This document shows, in pieces, positions 24,841-33,061 of a stretch of DNA of 64,000 bases (positions are counted from its first letter, which is position 1; the number at the start of each line of letters is the position of its first letter). This DNA is from an uncultured Collinsella sp. (GTDB taxonomy: Bacteria > Actinomycetota > Coriobacteriia > Coriobacteriales > Coriobacteriaceae): the NCBI GenBank assembly GCA_934647195.1, contig CAKUFD010000001.1, positions 268,424 through 332,423 of the forward strand, read 5' to 3'. The notes under the pieces were generated by a model that was given only the letters and a program-made list of their open reading frames with translations, ran no database searches and was not told where the DNA came from. Both the position numbers and the translations under genes were made by a program.

Positions 24841-26292
24841 ATGGCAGCTGCAAAGAATAAGTTTCTGACGAAGCGCTACATCGGTTTCTTCCTGGCGATC
24901 GTCGTCTTTCTGCTGATCAAATTCGTTCTTCCCCTGGACAGCCTCGGTTCCGTAACTCTCTCTGAGGGTGGCAAGAACTGCCTGGCTCTCTCGCTCGGTG
25001 CCGTCGTGATGTGGGCGAGCGGTGTCGCACAGCCCGGCTATACCGGCATTCTCTACTGCGCCCTGCTGGTGCTTATGCAGGTCGTCCCCGACGCCGATGG
25101 CGTGCCGAGCATGGCCGCTACCGTCTCCGTCGCATTTGGCGCCTGGACCAAGGGCACCATGTGGATCGTCGTCGGTGCTTACCTCATCGCTGGTGCGGTG
25201 AAGGATTCCGGCCTCGGCCAGCGCATCGCATATGCGTTCATGCTCAAGTTCGTGAAGAGCGCCAAGTCGCTGATCCTCTCGATCTTCGCTCTGACGTTCG
25301 TTCTCGCACTGCTCATTCCGCACCCCTTCCCCCGTGCGTTCCTGATCCTGGCCGTTGTCTCGGTTATCGCCGAGTCCGCTGGCTACGGTGAGGACGACCG
25401 CGGCAAGCTCGGCTTCCTGATCTTTGCCGCCGCCGTGCCCTGCTCCATGTTCTTCATGACCGGCGACTCCACCCTCAACCCGCTCGTCGCCTCCTATGGC
25501 GCCAACGGCGGTGCCGCCATCGGCTTTGTTGACTGGTTCATCTACATGAGCGTCCCCATGGTTGTCGCCACCCTGTGCACCATCGTTCTCGCCCTTGCTC
25601 TCTTCAAGCCTTCCAAGGAGCTCGTATACGACCGCGAGGATGTTCTCGCCAAGCAGGCCGCCCTCGGCAAGCTTTCCGAGAAGGAGATCCGCACCATCGT
25701 GTGGCTCGTCATCGCAATTGCCCTGTGGCTCACCGTCTCCGGTGACTACCTGGCTTGGGTCACCCTGGTTATCGGCGTCCTCATGGCCATGCCCGTTATC
25801 GGCGAGGTCCTGACCCCTGCATCCTGGGGCTCCGTTGACATCAAGACCCTCATGTTCCTGACCGCCGCTATGGCAATCGGTTCTGTGGGCGGCGCCACCG
25901 GCATGAACGCTTGGATCGCCGACGTCGTGCTCCCCAGCACCGTTCCTGCGAACCCCTACCTCTTCGCGCTGCTCGTCTGCGCTCTGACCATGGTCATCCA
26001 CATGTTCATGGGTTCCGTCATGGCCGGCCTGGGCATCTGCGTGCCCGCGTTCCTCACCTTTGTTCAGGGAACCAGCGTTTCGCCCATCGCCGTCGCACTG
26101 ATTGTCTTCACCGCTATCAACCTCCACTACATCCTGCCCTTCCATAACCTGGCTATCTTGGTCGGCGAGGGCAAGGACGCCGGTGGCTACACCTCCAAGG
26201 AAGCCATGAAGATGGGTATCCCCCTGACCGTGGTCACCTTCCTGGTGGTTCTTGTCGAGGCCTTCTGGTTCAGCACGCTGGGCCTGATGTAA
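24841..26292 (+). CDS. SLC13/DASS-family anion permease 2
   Basis: A 483-aa paralogue of the 18630 permease, nearly colinear throughout (MAAAKNKFLTKRYIGFF against MAEAVKSKYLTKRYIGFF) and with the same TGDSTLNPLVASYGANGG and GGATGMNAWIADVVLPS segments. Expected to import a carboxylate, presumably the substrate of the ubiD gene that follows. AAGGAAGGAGGGTGAAGAA precedes the ATG. Two permeases this alike inside 7 kb point to block duplication rather than independent gain. Confidence 0.85.
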   Translation: MAAAKNKFLTKRYIGFFLAIVVFLLIKFVLPLDSLGSVTLSEGGKNCLALSLGAVVMWASGVAQPGYTGILYCALLVLMQVVPDADGVPSMAATVSVAFGAWTKGTMWIVVGAYLIAGAVKDSGLGQRIAYAFMLKFVKSAKSLILSIFALTFVLALLIPHPFPRAFLILAVVSVIAESAGYGEDDRGKLGFLIFAAAVPCSMFFMTGDSTLNPLVASYGANGGAAIGFVDWFIYMSVPMVVATLCTIVLALALFKPSKELVYDREDVLAKQAALGKLSEKEIRTIVWLVIAIALWLTVSGDYLAWVTLVIGVLMAMPVIGEVLTPASWGSVDIKTLMFLTAAMAIGSVGGATGMNAWIADVVLPSTVPANPYLFALLVCALTMVIHMFMGSVMAGLGICVPAFLTFVQGTSVSPIAVALIVFTAINLHYILPFHNLAILVGEGKDAGGYTSKEAMKMGIPLTVVTFLVVLVEAFWFSTLGLM

Positions 26293-26508
26293 GTCGAACC
26301 TGAGCGCGCTTGCCGCCCGACAGCTCGCGCAAGCATCGCTCGTACGACACGACTCAAGACCTTCCTAAGCACTCTTCGCGTTGCGCCCAGCGCCCGCGGC
26401 CACCAAATGCCTGATAGGCCGATGCGGCCGGGCGCCCGCGAAGAGCCTGCAAGGGATCGTCTCAAAACCGTTTGCAGTTTCTCAGATGAGGAGAAAAAGG
26501 AGTTAAAA

Positions 26509-27987
26509 ATGGCAAACAACGAGATTCATGACCTCCGTTCCGCCCTCGATTTCTTGAAGACCATGCCTGGTCAGTATTTGGAGACCGACACCGAGGTCGA
26601 TCCCAAGGCCGAGGTTTCCGGCGTCTATCGTCACGTGGGCTCCGGCGGCACCGTTATGCGTCCGACCAAGGAAGGCCCCGCGATGGTCTTCAACAACGTC
26701 AAGGGTCATCCCGACGCGAAGGTCGCCATCGGTCTGCTCGCCAGCCGCAAGCGCGTCGCCGCCATGCTGGGCCTCGAAGAGGAGCACCTTGGCCTCGAGA
26801 TGGGCAAGATGTTCGATCATCTAGTCGCCCCCGAGATGATCGAAGACGGCAAGCACATCGACTGCCAGGAAGTCGTCTACAAGGCCGACGATCCCGATTT
26901 CGATCTCCACAAACTGATCCCTGCCCCCACCAACACCCCTGTCGACGGCGGCCCCTACATCACCATGGGTCTCGCTATGGGCAACGATCCGGACAATACC
27001 ATGTCCGACGTCACCATCCACCGTTTTGCCATCGTCGACAAGACCAAGCTCACGATGTTCATCACCCCGGGCTCGCGTCACCTTGGCCACTTCTTTGACA
27101 TGTACAAGGAGCGCGGCGAGGACATGCCGATCTCCATCCAGATCGGTCTCGACCCTGCCGTGTACATGGGTTGCGGCTTTGAGGCTCCCACCACGCCGCT
27201 CGGTTTCAACGAGCTGCAGATCGCCGGCGCCGTGCGCAACAAGCCGGTCGAGCTCGCCAACTGCCTCACCATCGACCAGAAGTGCATCGCGAACGCCGAG
27301 TACGTCATCGAGGGCTACCTCTCCGCAACCGAGATGGTCAACGAGGATACCGCTGGCTACGGCTTCGCTATGCCCGAGTTCCCCGGCTACACCGGTGGCG
27401 CCAAGGTCTGCCCGGTCATCAACGTCACGGCTGTGACCACCCGCAAGAACCCCATCATGGAGTCCTGCATCGGTCCTTCGCACGAGCATGTTTCCATGGC
27501 CGGCATCCCCACCGAGGCTTCCATCTTCAACATGGTCAACAAGGCTATGCCCGGCCGTCTGCTCAACGTCCACGCTGCCCCCTGCGGTGGCGGCAAGTTC
27601 TGCGCCATCCTGCAGTTCAAGAAGTCTGCAGCCTCTGACGAGGGCCGCCAGCGCAACGCCGCCATGCTCGCCTTCTCCGCGTTCGGCGAGCTCAAGGAGT
27701 GCATCTTGGTTGACGAGGACGTCGACATCTTTGACATGAGCGACGTCATGTGGGCCATGACCACCCGCTTCCAGGCCGACACCGATATCATCACGATTCC
27801 CGGTTGCCACTGCCACGTGCTCGATCCGTCCAACGACAACGCTGTCTCTGGCTCCATTCGCGAGCACGGCATCGCATGCAAGGTTATCTACGATGCCACC
27901 GTGCCCTTCGCGCTCAAGGACCGCTTCGTTCGTTCCCAGTTCATGGAGATCGACAAGGAGAAGTGGGCTGCCGAGCTCGAAGCCTAA
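26509..27987 (+). CDS. UbiD-family decarboxylase, LpdC-like (fourth copy)
   Basis: A 492-aa paralogue of the 21842 gene, the same length, beginning MANNEIHDLRSALDFLKTMPG. It shares EGPAMVFNNVKGHPDAK, EAPTTPLGFNELQIAGA and PSHEHVSMAGIPTEASIF. The active-site segment is AGYGFAMPEFPGYTGG; PEF Glu is residue 290, and as in the third copy the first Glu of EGPFGE is missing. prFMN is supplied by ubiX, encoded about 320 bases downstream. The GAGAAAAAGGAG before the ATG fits a ribosome-binding site; the frame is open upstream to 26407 without conservation. Confidence 0.82.
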   Translation: MANNEIHDLRSALDFLKTMPGQYLETDTEVDPKAEVSGVYRHVGSGGTVMRPTKEGPAMVFNNVKGHPDAKVAIGLLASRKRVAAMLGLEEEHLGLEMGKMFDHLVAPEMIEDGKHIDCQEVVYKADDPDFDLHKLIPAPTNTPVDGGPYITMGLAMGNDPDNTMSDVTIHRFAIVDKTKLTMFITPGSRHLGHFFDMYKERGEDMPISIQIGLDPAVYMGCGFEAPTTPLGFNELQIAGAVRNKPVELANCLTIDQKCIANAEYVIEGYLSATEMVNEDTAGYGFAMPEFPGYTGGAKVCPVINVTAVTTRKNPIMESCIGPSHEHVSMAGIPTEASIFNMVNKAMPGRLLNVHAAPCGGGKFCAILQFKKSAASDEGRQRNAAMLAFSAFGELKECILVDEDVDIFDMSDVMWAMTTRFQADTDIITIPGCHCHVLDPSNDNAVSGSIREHGIACKVIYDATVPFALKDRFVRSQFMEIDKEKWAAELEA

Positions 27988-28140
27988 TCTCGCCCTCCTT
28001 CGGGACGATGCCCGTTCGCTTTCCTGCCTTGTGCGCCGACGGACATCGCGTTGCATGGACGCGACTCCCTCCTATGCGCGTCCATGATATTGAATGCGAC
28101 GACTGGTCCGCATGGGCCGCGCCACAGTACGTCGCTTGAG

Positions 28141-28174
28141 CGGGCCGGGGGCAATTATGCCTCCGACCCGTTTT
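28141..28174 (+). terminator. Intrinsic terminator of the fourth ubiD gene
   Basis: Arms 28141-28153 and 28158-28170 pair over 13 bp (two G-T type mismatches), 4-base loop, followed by TTTTCC. An additional 9-bp hairpin lies at 28055-28085. Confidence 0.7.
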
Positions 28175-28306
28175 CCATTTTGGACATTCGTCTGTCCTAA
28201 ATAGGTGGGTTGCAACGCGTGCTCTCGCGATACGATTGATGTGAGAACCCGCGCCGCAATTTACAGTAATTGCTGGTCATAAGCTATGTTTAACAAGGAG
28301 ACCACC

Positions 28307-28873
28307 ATGGATTCCAAGAAGCGTGTCGTCATTGGCGTATCCGGTGCATCGGGCTCGCTGCTGGGCCTTGAGTGCCTTAAATGTTTGCGCGAGGCTGGGG
28401 CCGAAAGCCATCTGGTCATGTCCCGTGGAGCCGAGATCACAGCCAAGCAGGAGCTGGGGATGGACTTCGATGAGTTTGCGTCCTATGCCGATGTGGTCTA
28501 CGACAACCGCAACATCGGTGCATCCATTGCGAGCGGAACATTCCCCATCGACGGCATGGTCGTCGCCCCTTGTTCCATGAAGACGCTCGCCGGCATTGCC
28601 TGCGGCTACTCCGACAACTTGCTGCTGCGTGCCGCCGATGTCCAGATGAAGGAGCAGCGCCGCCTGGTGCTCATGGCGCGCGAGACGCCGTTTTCTCCCA
28701 TCCACATCGACAACATGGAAAAGCTCTGCCGCGTGCCTGGTGTCATGATCATGCCGCCGATGCTCACGTTCTACAACGGCCCTTCGACGCTTCAGGACAT
28801 GGTCCATCACATGGCGTGCAAGGCACTTGCCTCGTTTGGTATCGAGTGCGCAGGCTATAAGCGCTGGGAGTAA
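28307..28873 (+). CDS. ubiX: Flavin prenyltransferase
   Basis: A 188-aa UbiX/Pad1-family enzyme that attaches a dimethylallyl group from DMAP to FMN, making prFMN for UbiD enzymes. GVSGASGSLLGLECLK is the N-terminal FMN site; APCSMKTLAGIACGYSDNLL and LVLMARETPFSPIHIDNM are the conserved phosphate/DMAP-binding segments. It is the only ubiX in the window and would serve all four UbiD proteins. Start: ATG 28307 follows AACAAGGAGACCACC; the ATG at 28286 would place that site inside the gene. Confidence 0.93.
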   Translation: MDSKKRVVIGVSGASGSLLGLECLKCLREAGAESHLVMSRGAEITAKQELGMDFDEFASYADVVYDNRNIGASIASGTFPIDGMVVAPCSMKTLAGIACGYSDNLLLRAADVQMKEQRRLVLMARETPFSPIHIDNMEKLCRVPGVMIMPPMLTFYNGPSTLQDMVHHMACKALASFGIECAGYKRWE

Positions 28874-28990
28874 GGCCGCGACATCATCGCTCGCGCGTGC
28901 TAGGTGAGGGGTTTATTATAGAGATGCGATATGTTCGTTAAGCACTTCTTATAGAGTCGGATTCCGGTTGCTTTGTTGGGAGGGCCCTGC

Positions 28991-29827
28991 GTGAATGGTA
29001 TGTATACCATCAGTGAAATGGCGAGCATCTTTGGCGTCTCGCGCCAGACGTTGATCTACTACGACAAGATCGGCCTGTTTGCCCCTGCCGAGGTAAACGA
29101 AAAGGGCTATCGCTTTTACTCTCCAACGCAGATTCCCCTTATGCGCTTGATTTGCATGCTGCGCGATCTGGGCGTCGATCTTGACGAAATCATGCGCCTT
29201 ACCAGTTCGTACGATGTGGCGGCGATGGCCGATAAGCTGCAAGAGCGCGTATCGGAGCTTGATGGCCAGATTGCGGCCCTCGAAAAGGAGCGAAATAACG
29301 TGCAGGAGCGTCTGGGCTTCTATAGCGATGTTTCGTATTGGAAGGCTCGCCAGGGCGTGCCCACGCTCAAAGCGTTTCCCGATCGCTATGTGATCGTGGA
29401 GCCATTCCCCGGTGATGTAACCATCGACCGTTCGGTGCTGCACCCCACGCTCATGCGTGCGGTGGGGCGTCTGCGCGAGACGACGGGCGCTAGGCCCATG
29501 CGCGGATGGGGCACCATGCTGCAGCGTTCGTACTTCCATTCCGACAATCCCATTTTGGGCGCGGGCCCCTTTGCCGTGGTTCCCGAGGGGGTGGAGCCCG
29601 AGAAGCTCGGCCAGGCGCAGCGCTTACCTGCTGGTATCTATCTGTGCATTAGCCGATGGGGCATGCCTTACGATCCTGCAGGCATTCGCGAGGCGGTGTC
29701 GTATCTGGACGCGCACAATCTTACGGCGCTGGGTAATGCCTACGACTTTTGCTATATGGATGCGACATCGTATAACGAAGAGCATCAAGAGGACTTTTGC
29801 TGCATTCAGATTCCCGTTGCCCTATAG
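28991..29827 (+). CDS. MerR-family regulator with GyrI-like effector domain, copy 2
   Basis: A 278-aa paralogue of the 23781 gene: MYTISEMASIFGVSRQTLIY, then YDKIGLFAPAEVNEKGYRFY in the winged helix, a coiled coil around LQERVSELDGQIAALEKERN, and the effector domain ending DFCYMDATSYNEEHQEDFCC. The strong conservation of both domains suggests the two sense related ligands. The GTG at 28991 is chosen because GGGAGGG lies 6 bases before it; ATG 29000 is the alternative. It marks the right end of the prFMN island. Confidence 0.83.
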   Translation: MNGMYTISEMASIFGVSRQTLIYYDKIGLFAPAEVNEKGYRFYSPTQIPLMRLICMLRDLGVDLDEIMRLTSSYDVAAMADKLQERVSELDGQIAALEKERNNVQERLGFYSDVSYWKARQGVPTLKAFPDRYVIVEPFPGDVTIDRSVLHPTLMRAVGRLRETTGARPMRGWGTMLQRSYFHSDNPILGAGPFAVVPEGVEPEKLGQAQRLPAGIYLCISRWGMPYDPAGIREAVSYLDAHNLTALGNAYDFCYMDATSYNEEHQEDFCCIQIPVAL

Positions 29828-29899
29828 ACGGCGGCATGTGCACCCTGTTTTGAGGCTTATACTTGGGCCATGTGAACGTGCCGAGGTTAGGGTGCATCC

Positions 29900-31618
29900 A
29901 TGATCTGTTCCCATTGCCATAACGAAATCGCCGATGACTCGATGTTTTGCACTGCGTGCGGGGCGAAGGTCGAAGGGCCTGTGGCGCCGCCGGCGAGCGG
30001 TTCCGTCGTCCGCGTGTGCCCGCATTGCGGCAACGACATCCCTGCCGATGCCGAGTTCTGCACCATGTGCGGGGCTCGTCTCGAGCCGGCCGATGCCGCA
30101 GTGCCTGTTGCTGAGTCGGAGCCGGAGCCTGCGGCTGCAATCGAGCCCGAGTCCGAGTCGCTGCCCGATTCGGTCTGTCGCCATTGCGGGGCGCCGCTGG
30201 CAGATGGCGCCGAGTTCTGCACGAGCTGCGGTGCGAGAGTTAAGGACGAGATGCAGATTCCCCTGCCGGATGAGGGGATCGAGACGCGCGCTCTTACGTT
30301 CGAGCAGCCCGATGCGGATGCCGAGCAGTATCGTGCCGACGTTGCCGCTGCCCATGAGTCGCTCGGCACCGTGACGCCGGATACCGTCGTGGTGGGTCCT
30401 GTCCCTGTTGATAAAACCGCATTGATGCCCAAGCCCGTTCCCGTTTCGGGCGAAGACGGCGGCCCGGTTTCGCCCGAGTCCCTTGCCGATAAAGCGCGTG
30501 CCGACGCGAACGCGCCCAAGAAGAAAGATCCTCGCAAGATCGCCGCTATCGTGGCGGGCGTTGTTGTCGCCATCGCTGTGGTTGGTGGAGGCACCTGGGC
30601 GTTCATCAACTATCAACATCAGCAACAGGAAGCTGCCGATCAGGCGCAACGGGAGAAGGACGAGGCTATCGCCAAAGCGGAGCACGTGGTCGTAATCAAA
30701 GTGAGCGGGAACGGCTGGGACACCTCGGCCGGAGCCTCGCGCCTGCCCGTACACGTTGAGGGAACCGACTCCAAGGGCGAGGAGGTCGACGAGGTCCAGT
30801 ACGCCACGTCCGACGGTCGCGGCATCAGCCTGCGCCAGGGCAATTACGTGCTTTCGGTCCCTGCCTCGCCGATTGCCGCCGACGGCACTGTCTTCAACGT
30901 CTCGAACACGCAGGTAGAGGTCTCGTTTACCACAAAGGATGAGGGTTCCGAGATTGATGCCACGGGTAGGGGAGGCTTCGAGCTCACCCCCGTCGACGCC
31001 CTTGAGGTGACGGACGAACAGATTAACAAGGCGTACGAGTATGCCTCGAAGGATACGACCGACGGCGCCCCTGATGCCGATGCCCTTAAGGCTGCTGCGA
31101 CCAAACGCCGTGACGATGCCGTTGCCGCCAAGAAGGAGGCCGACGCCAAGGCTGCGCGTACCATCACTACTGCCGATTACACCCTCGAGCTGCCGTCTTA
31201 CTGGGATGGCCGCGTGACCGTTAAGTACGAGGGCGATTCTGTAGCTGTCTACTCCAAGAGTTATCCCAACCGCGCGATTTGCTCGATATTCGTCGACACC
31301 GAAGGCGCCGGCCCCATGGGAGACATCGGTACTTCCCAGATGGGATACGTGAGCTTTTCCAATGGACGTTACGCGCACGTTTGGTGTGATCGCTATTCGT
31401 ATGTCATCGCATATGCCAACATCACGAATTCGGAAAACCCGGACGACTATTACACGTACGACGAGGCACGCGAGCTCGTGGACCTGCAGACGGGCGGCAC
31501 GGTCTACTACGACGACGTCCTCGCTGCCATGAAAAACAACGAGAACGTAGACGACCTGGTTTTCTCCCAGGACACGTTCTTCCAAAACAACGTCGTCAGC
31601 CAGATTAAAGCCAAGTAA
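29900..31618 (+). CDS. Triple zinc-ribbon membrane protein
   Basis: A 572-aa protein with three successive zinc ribbons: CSHCHNEIADDSMFCTACG, CPHCGNDIPADAEFCTMCG and CRHCGAPLADGAEFCTSCG, each with two CxxC pairs. A low-complexity acidic linker follows, then one transmembrane helix at about residues 213-235 (IAAIVAGVVVAIAVVGGGTW) and a large C-terminal domain, probably extracytoplasmic, with beta-rich sequence and the segment YTLELPSYWDGRVTVKYEGD. The ribbons would be cytoplasmic. Similar proteins occur widely in Coriobacteriia without known function. It is followed closely by the epimerase-like gene. Confidence 0.75.
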   Translation: MICSHCHNEIADDSMFCTACGAKVEGPVAPPASGSVVRVCPHCGNDIPADAEFCTMCGARLEPADAAVPVAESEPEPAAAIEPESESLPDSVCRHCGAPLADGAEFCTSCGARVKDEMQIPLPDEGIETRALTFEQPDADAEQYRADVAAAHESLGTVTPDTVVVGPVPVDKTALMPKPVPVSGEDGGPVSPESLADKARADANAPKKKDPRKIAAIVAGVVVAIAVVGGGTWAFINYQHQQQEAADQAQREKDEAIAKAEHVVVIKVSGNGWDTSAGASRLPVHVEGTDSKGEEVDEVQYATSDGRGISLRQGNYVLSVPASPIAADGTVFNVSNTQVEVSFTTKDEGSEIDATGRGGFELTPVDALEVTDEQINKAYEYASKDTTDGAPDADALKAAATKRRDDAVAAKKEADAKAARTITTADYTLELPSYWDGRVTVKYEGDSVAVYSKSYPNRAICSIFVDTEGAGPMGDIGTSQMGYVSFSNGRYAHVWCDRYSYVIAYANITNSENPDDYYTYDEARELVDLQTGGTVYYDDVLAAMKNNENVDDLVFSQDTFFQNNVVSQIKAK

Positions 31619-31639
31619 CGACCGGCCGAAAGGACAGCC

Positions 31640-32527
31640 ATGGCAATCACCACGATTAAAAACGATACCTGTACGGCTCAAGTCGATAGTATGGGCGCGC
31701 AGCTTCTGAGCATGCGTTTTGATGGCCGCGAGTACCTATGGCAGCGCGACGAGCGTTGGTGGGGCCGCACCTCTCCCATCCTGTTCCCCATCGTGGGCAA
31801 CATCCGCGGCGGCGAGGCGATGTCCGAACAGGGCCCGTGCCATATGAAGCAGCACGGCGTGGCGCGCAACTACGAGCACCGTGTGGTGGATGTTGCGGCC
31901 GATGGAACGTCGGTGACGTTCGAGCTGTGCGATTCTGCCGAGACGCGCGAACAGTACCCGTATGCCTTCCGCCTCAACATGACCTATGCCCTTGTGGGGG
32001 AGGCTACGCTTGCGCAGACGTTCTCTGTTACCAATACAGGGTTGGTGACGCTGCCGTTTTCTGTAGGCGGCCACCCGGCGTTTAATATCCCCGTCGACGG
32101 CACGGACGAGGCCTTCGACGAATACGATTTCACGTTTGCCGAGCCTTGGCGTGCCGAGTGCCCCAAGATCGTGGCGGGCGGCCTGGCCGACCCGACCGAT
32201 ACGTTCGTGGTGCTCGACGGCAGCGACACCCTGCCGCTCACGCGCAGCTGCTTTGACTACGACACCATGGTGTTTAGTCATGTTCCGGGCAATACCGTGT
32301 CGCTTACCGGTCGCCGCAGAGGCCATGGCGTGCGCGTCGACTTCCCGGGATTTGACTATCTGGGCGTGTGGTCGATGGCACCCGATGCACCTTTTGTGGC
32401 TATCGAGCCCTGGACGGGTCACGCCACGTTGACGACCGAGGACGACGTGCTGGAGCATAAAGAGGGCATCACGTTGCTCGCCCCCGGTGCCACCGACGAG
32501 CGTACCTTTACCATCACGGCGTTCTAG
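31640..32527 (+). CDS. Aldose 1-epimerase family protein
   Basis: A 295-aa beta-sandwich protein of the galactose mutarotase-like superfamily, of the GalM/LacX-related type (LLSMRFDGREYLWQRDERWW, SPILFPIVGNIRGGE, MKQHGVARN, GGHPAFNIPV, WSMAPDAPFVAIEPWTGH). The His in MKQHGVAR and in GGHPAFN and the Glu in AIEPW are the usual catalytic and binding positions. It interconverts anomers of an aldose; which sugar is not predictable. Starts 21 bases after the zinc-ribbon gene, with AAAGGACAGCC before the ATG. Confidence 0.85.
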   Translation: MAITTIKNDTCTAQVDSMGAQLLSMRFDGREYLWQRDERWWGRTSPILFPIVGNIRGGEAMSEQGPCHMKQHGVARNYEHRVVDVAADGTSVTFELCDSAETREQYPYAFRLNMTYALVGEATLAQTFSVTNTGLVTLPFSVGGHPAFNIPVDGTDEAFDEYDFTFAEPWRAECPKIVAGGLADPTDTFVVLDGSDTLPLTRSCFDYDTMVFSHVPGNTVSLTGRRRGHGVRVDFPGFDYLGVWSMAPDAPFVAIEPWTGHATLTTEDDVLEHKEGITLLAPGATDERTFTITAF

Positions 32528-32554
32528 CGTTGCGTCTACGATTTTCGATGTGAA

Positions 32555-32603
32555 AAGGGCCGGTTCGGACCGCGTCATTGCGCGCGTGCCCGAACCGGCC
32601 CTT
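32555..32603. terminator. Long hairpin after the epimerase gene
   Basis: A perfect 14-bp stem, 32555-32568 with 32590-32603, and 21-base loop. The + strand lacks a T-run, whereas the - strand reads TTTTC after the stem; it may act on both strands, including transcripts from the DUF1385 gene. Confidence 0.55.
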
Positions 32604-32641
32604 GTGTATGGCTGCCGCGAACGGCCCGCCGCCCCCAATCT

Positions 32642-32762
32642 AGTGGCGGTTTTTCGAACGTTTTCAAATGAGTGGCGGCTTTTCGTGCATTATGCGGACG
32701 AAATCGGCTTCAAAACGTTCGATTAACCACCACTCATTTTGGAATGCACGTTTTTCCGCCAC
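32642..32762. repeat. Nested palindromic element, about 120 bp
   Basis: Three sets of inverted arms: TCGAACGTTTT (32654-32664) with AAAACGTTCGA (32712-32722); CAAATGAGTGG (32665-32675) with CCACTCATTTTG (32730-32741); and 32672-32691 with 32743-32762 (GTGGCGG...CGTGCATT against its complement, differing in the middle 5 bases). GTGGCGG also occurs as a direct repeat at 32643 and 32672. It is AT-richer than its surroundings. Could be a REP/MITE-like mobile palindrome or a structured RNA. Confidence 0.5.
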
Positions 32763-33061
32763 AGGATGCCGGGGCTACTGCGCGTCGACGCTGCGAGGAT
32801 GCCGTCGTCACCGGGTGCCGCTGCCGAAGGAGACGCCGACACCGCGGAGATGCCGTCGGCCGTTGCCCCTGCAGGCTGCCGCCGTGGGGTGCCACTGCTG
32901 CCGTTGACGTCGACACCGCAGGCGACGCCGACGCCGCGAGGATGCCGTCGGCCACTGTCCCCGCAGGAGACTACCGTTGCCGGCTGCCGCCGCTGCGGGC
33001 CGCCATCGCCACGACTAACGGGTGCTACCGCCACCTCGCTCGAAGAAATCCAGTCGCCGTG
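32763..33061. repeat. GC-rich degenerate repeat region without a convincing gene
   Basis: About 300 bases of very GC-rich DNA. A 43-base unit at 32832-32874 recurs at 32924-32966 (36 of 43 bases identical, period 92), and a partial third copy lies near 32783-32808 (core GCGAGGATGCCGTCG). Several frames stay open but none looks like a protein and the repeat period is not a multiple of three. Possibly a decayed repeat or intergenic repeat family. Confidence 0.45.

Noticed and set aside
32763..33061. CRISPR array
   Set aside because: Only two to three imperfect copies at a 92-base period with no unique spacers of constant length; no cas genes in the window.
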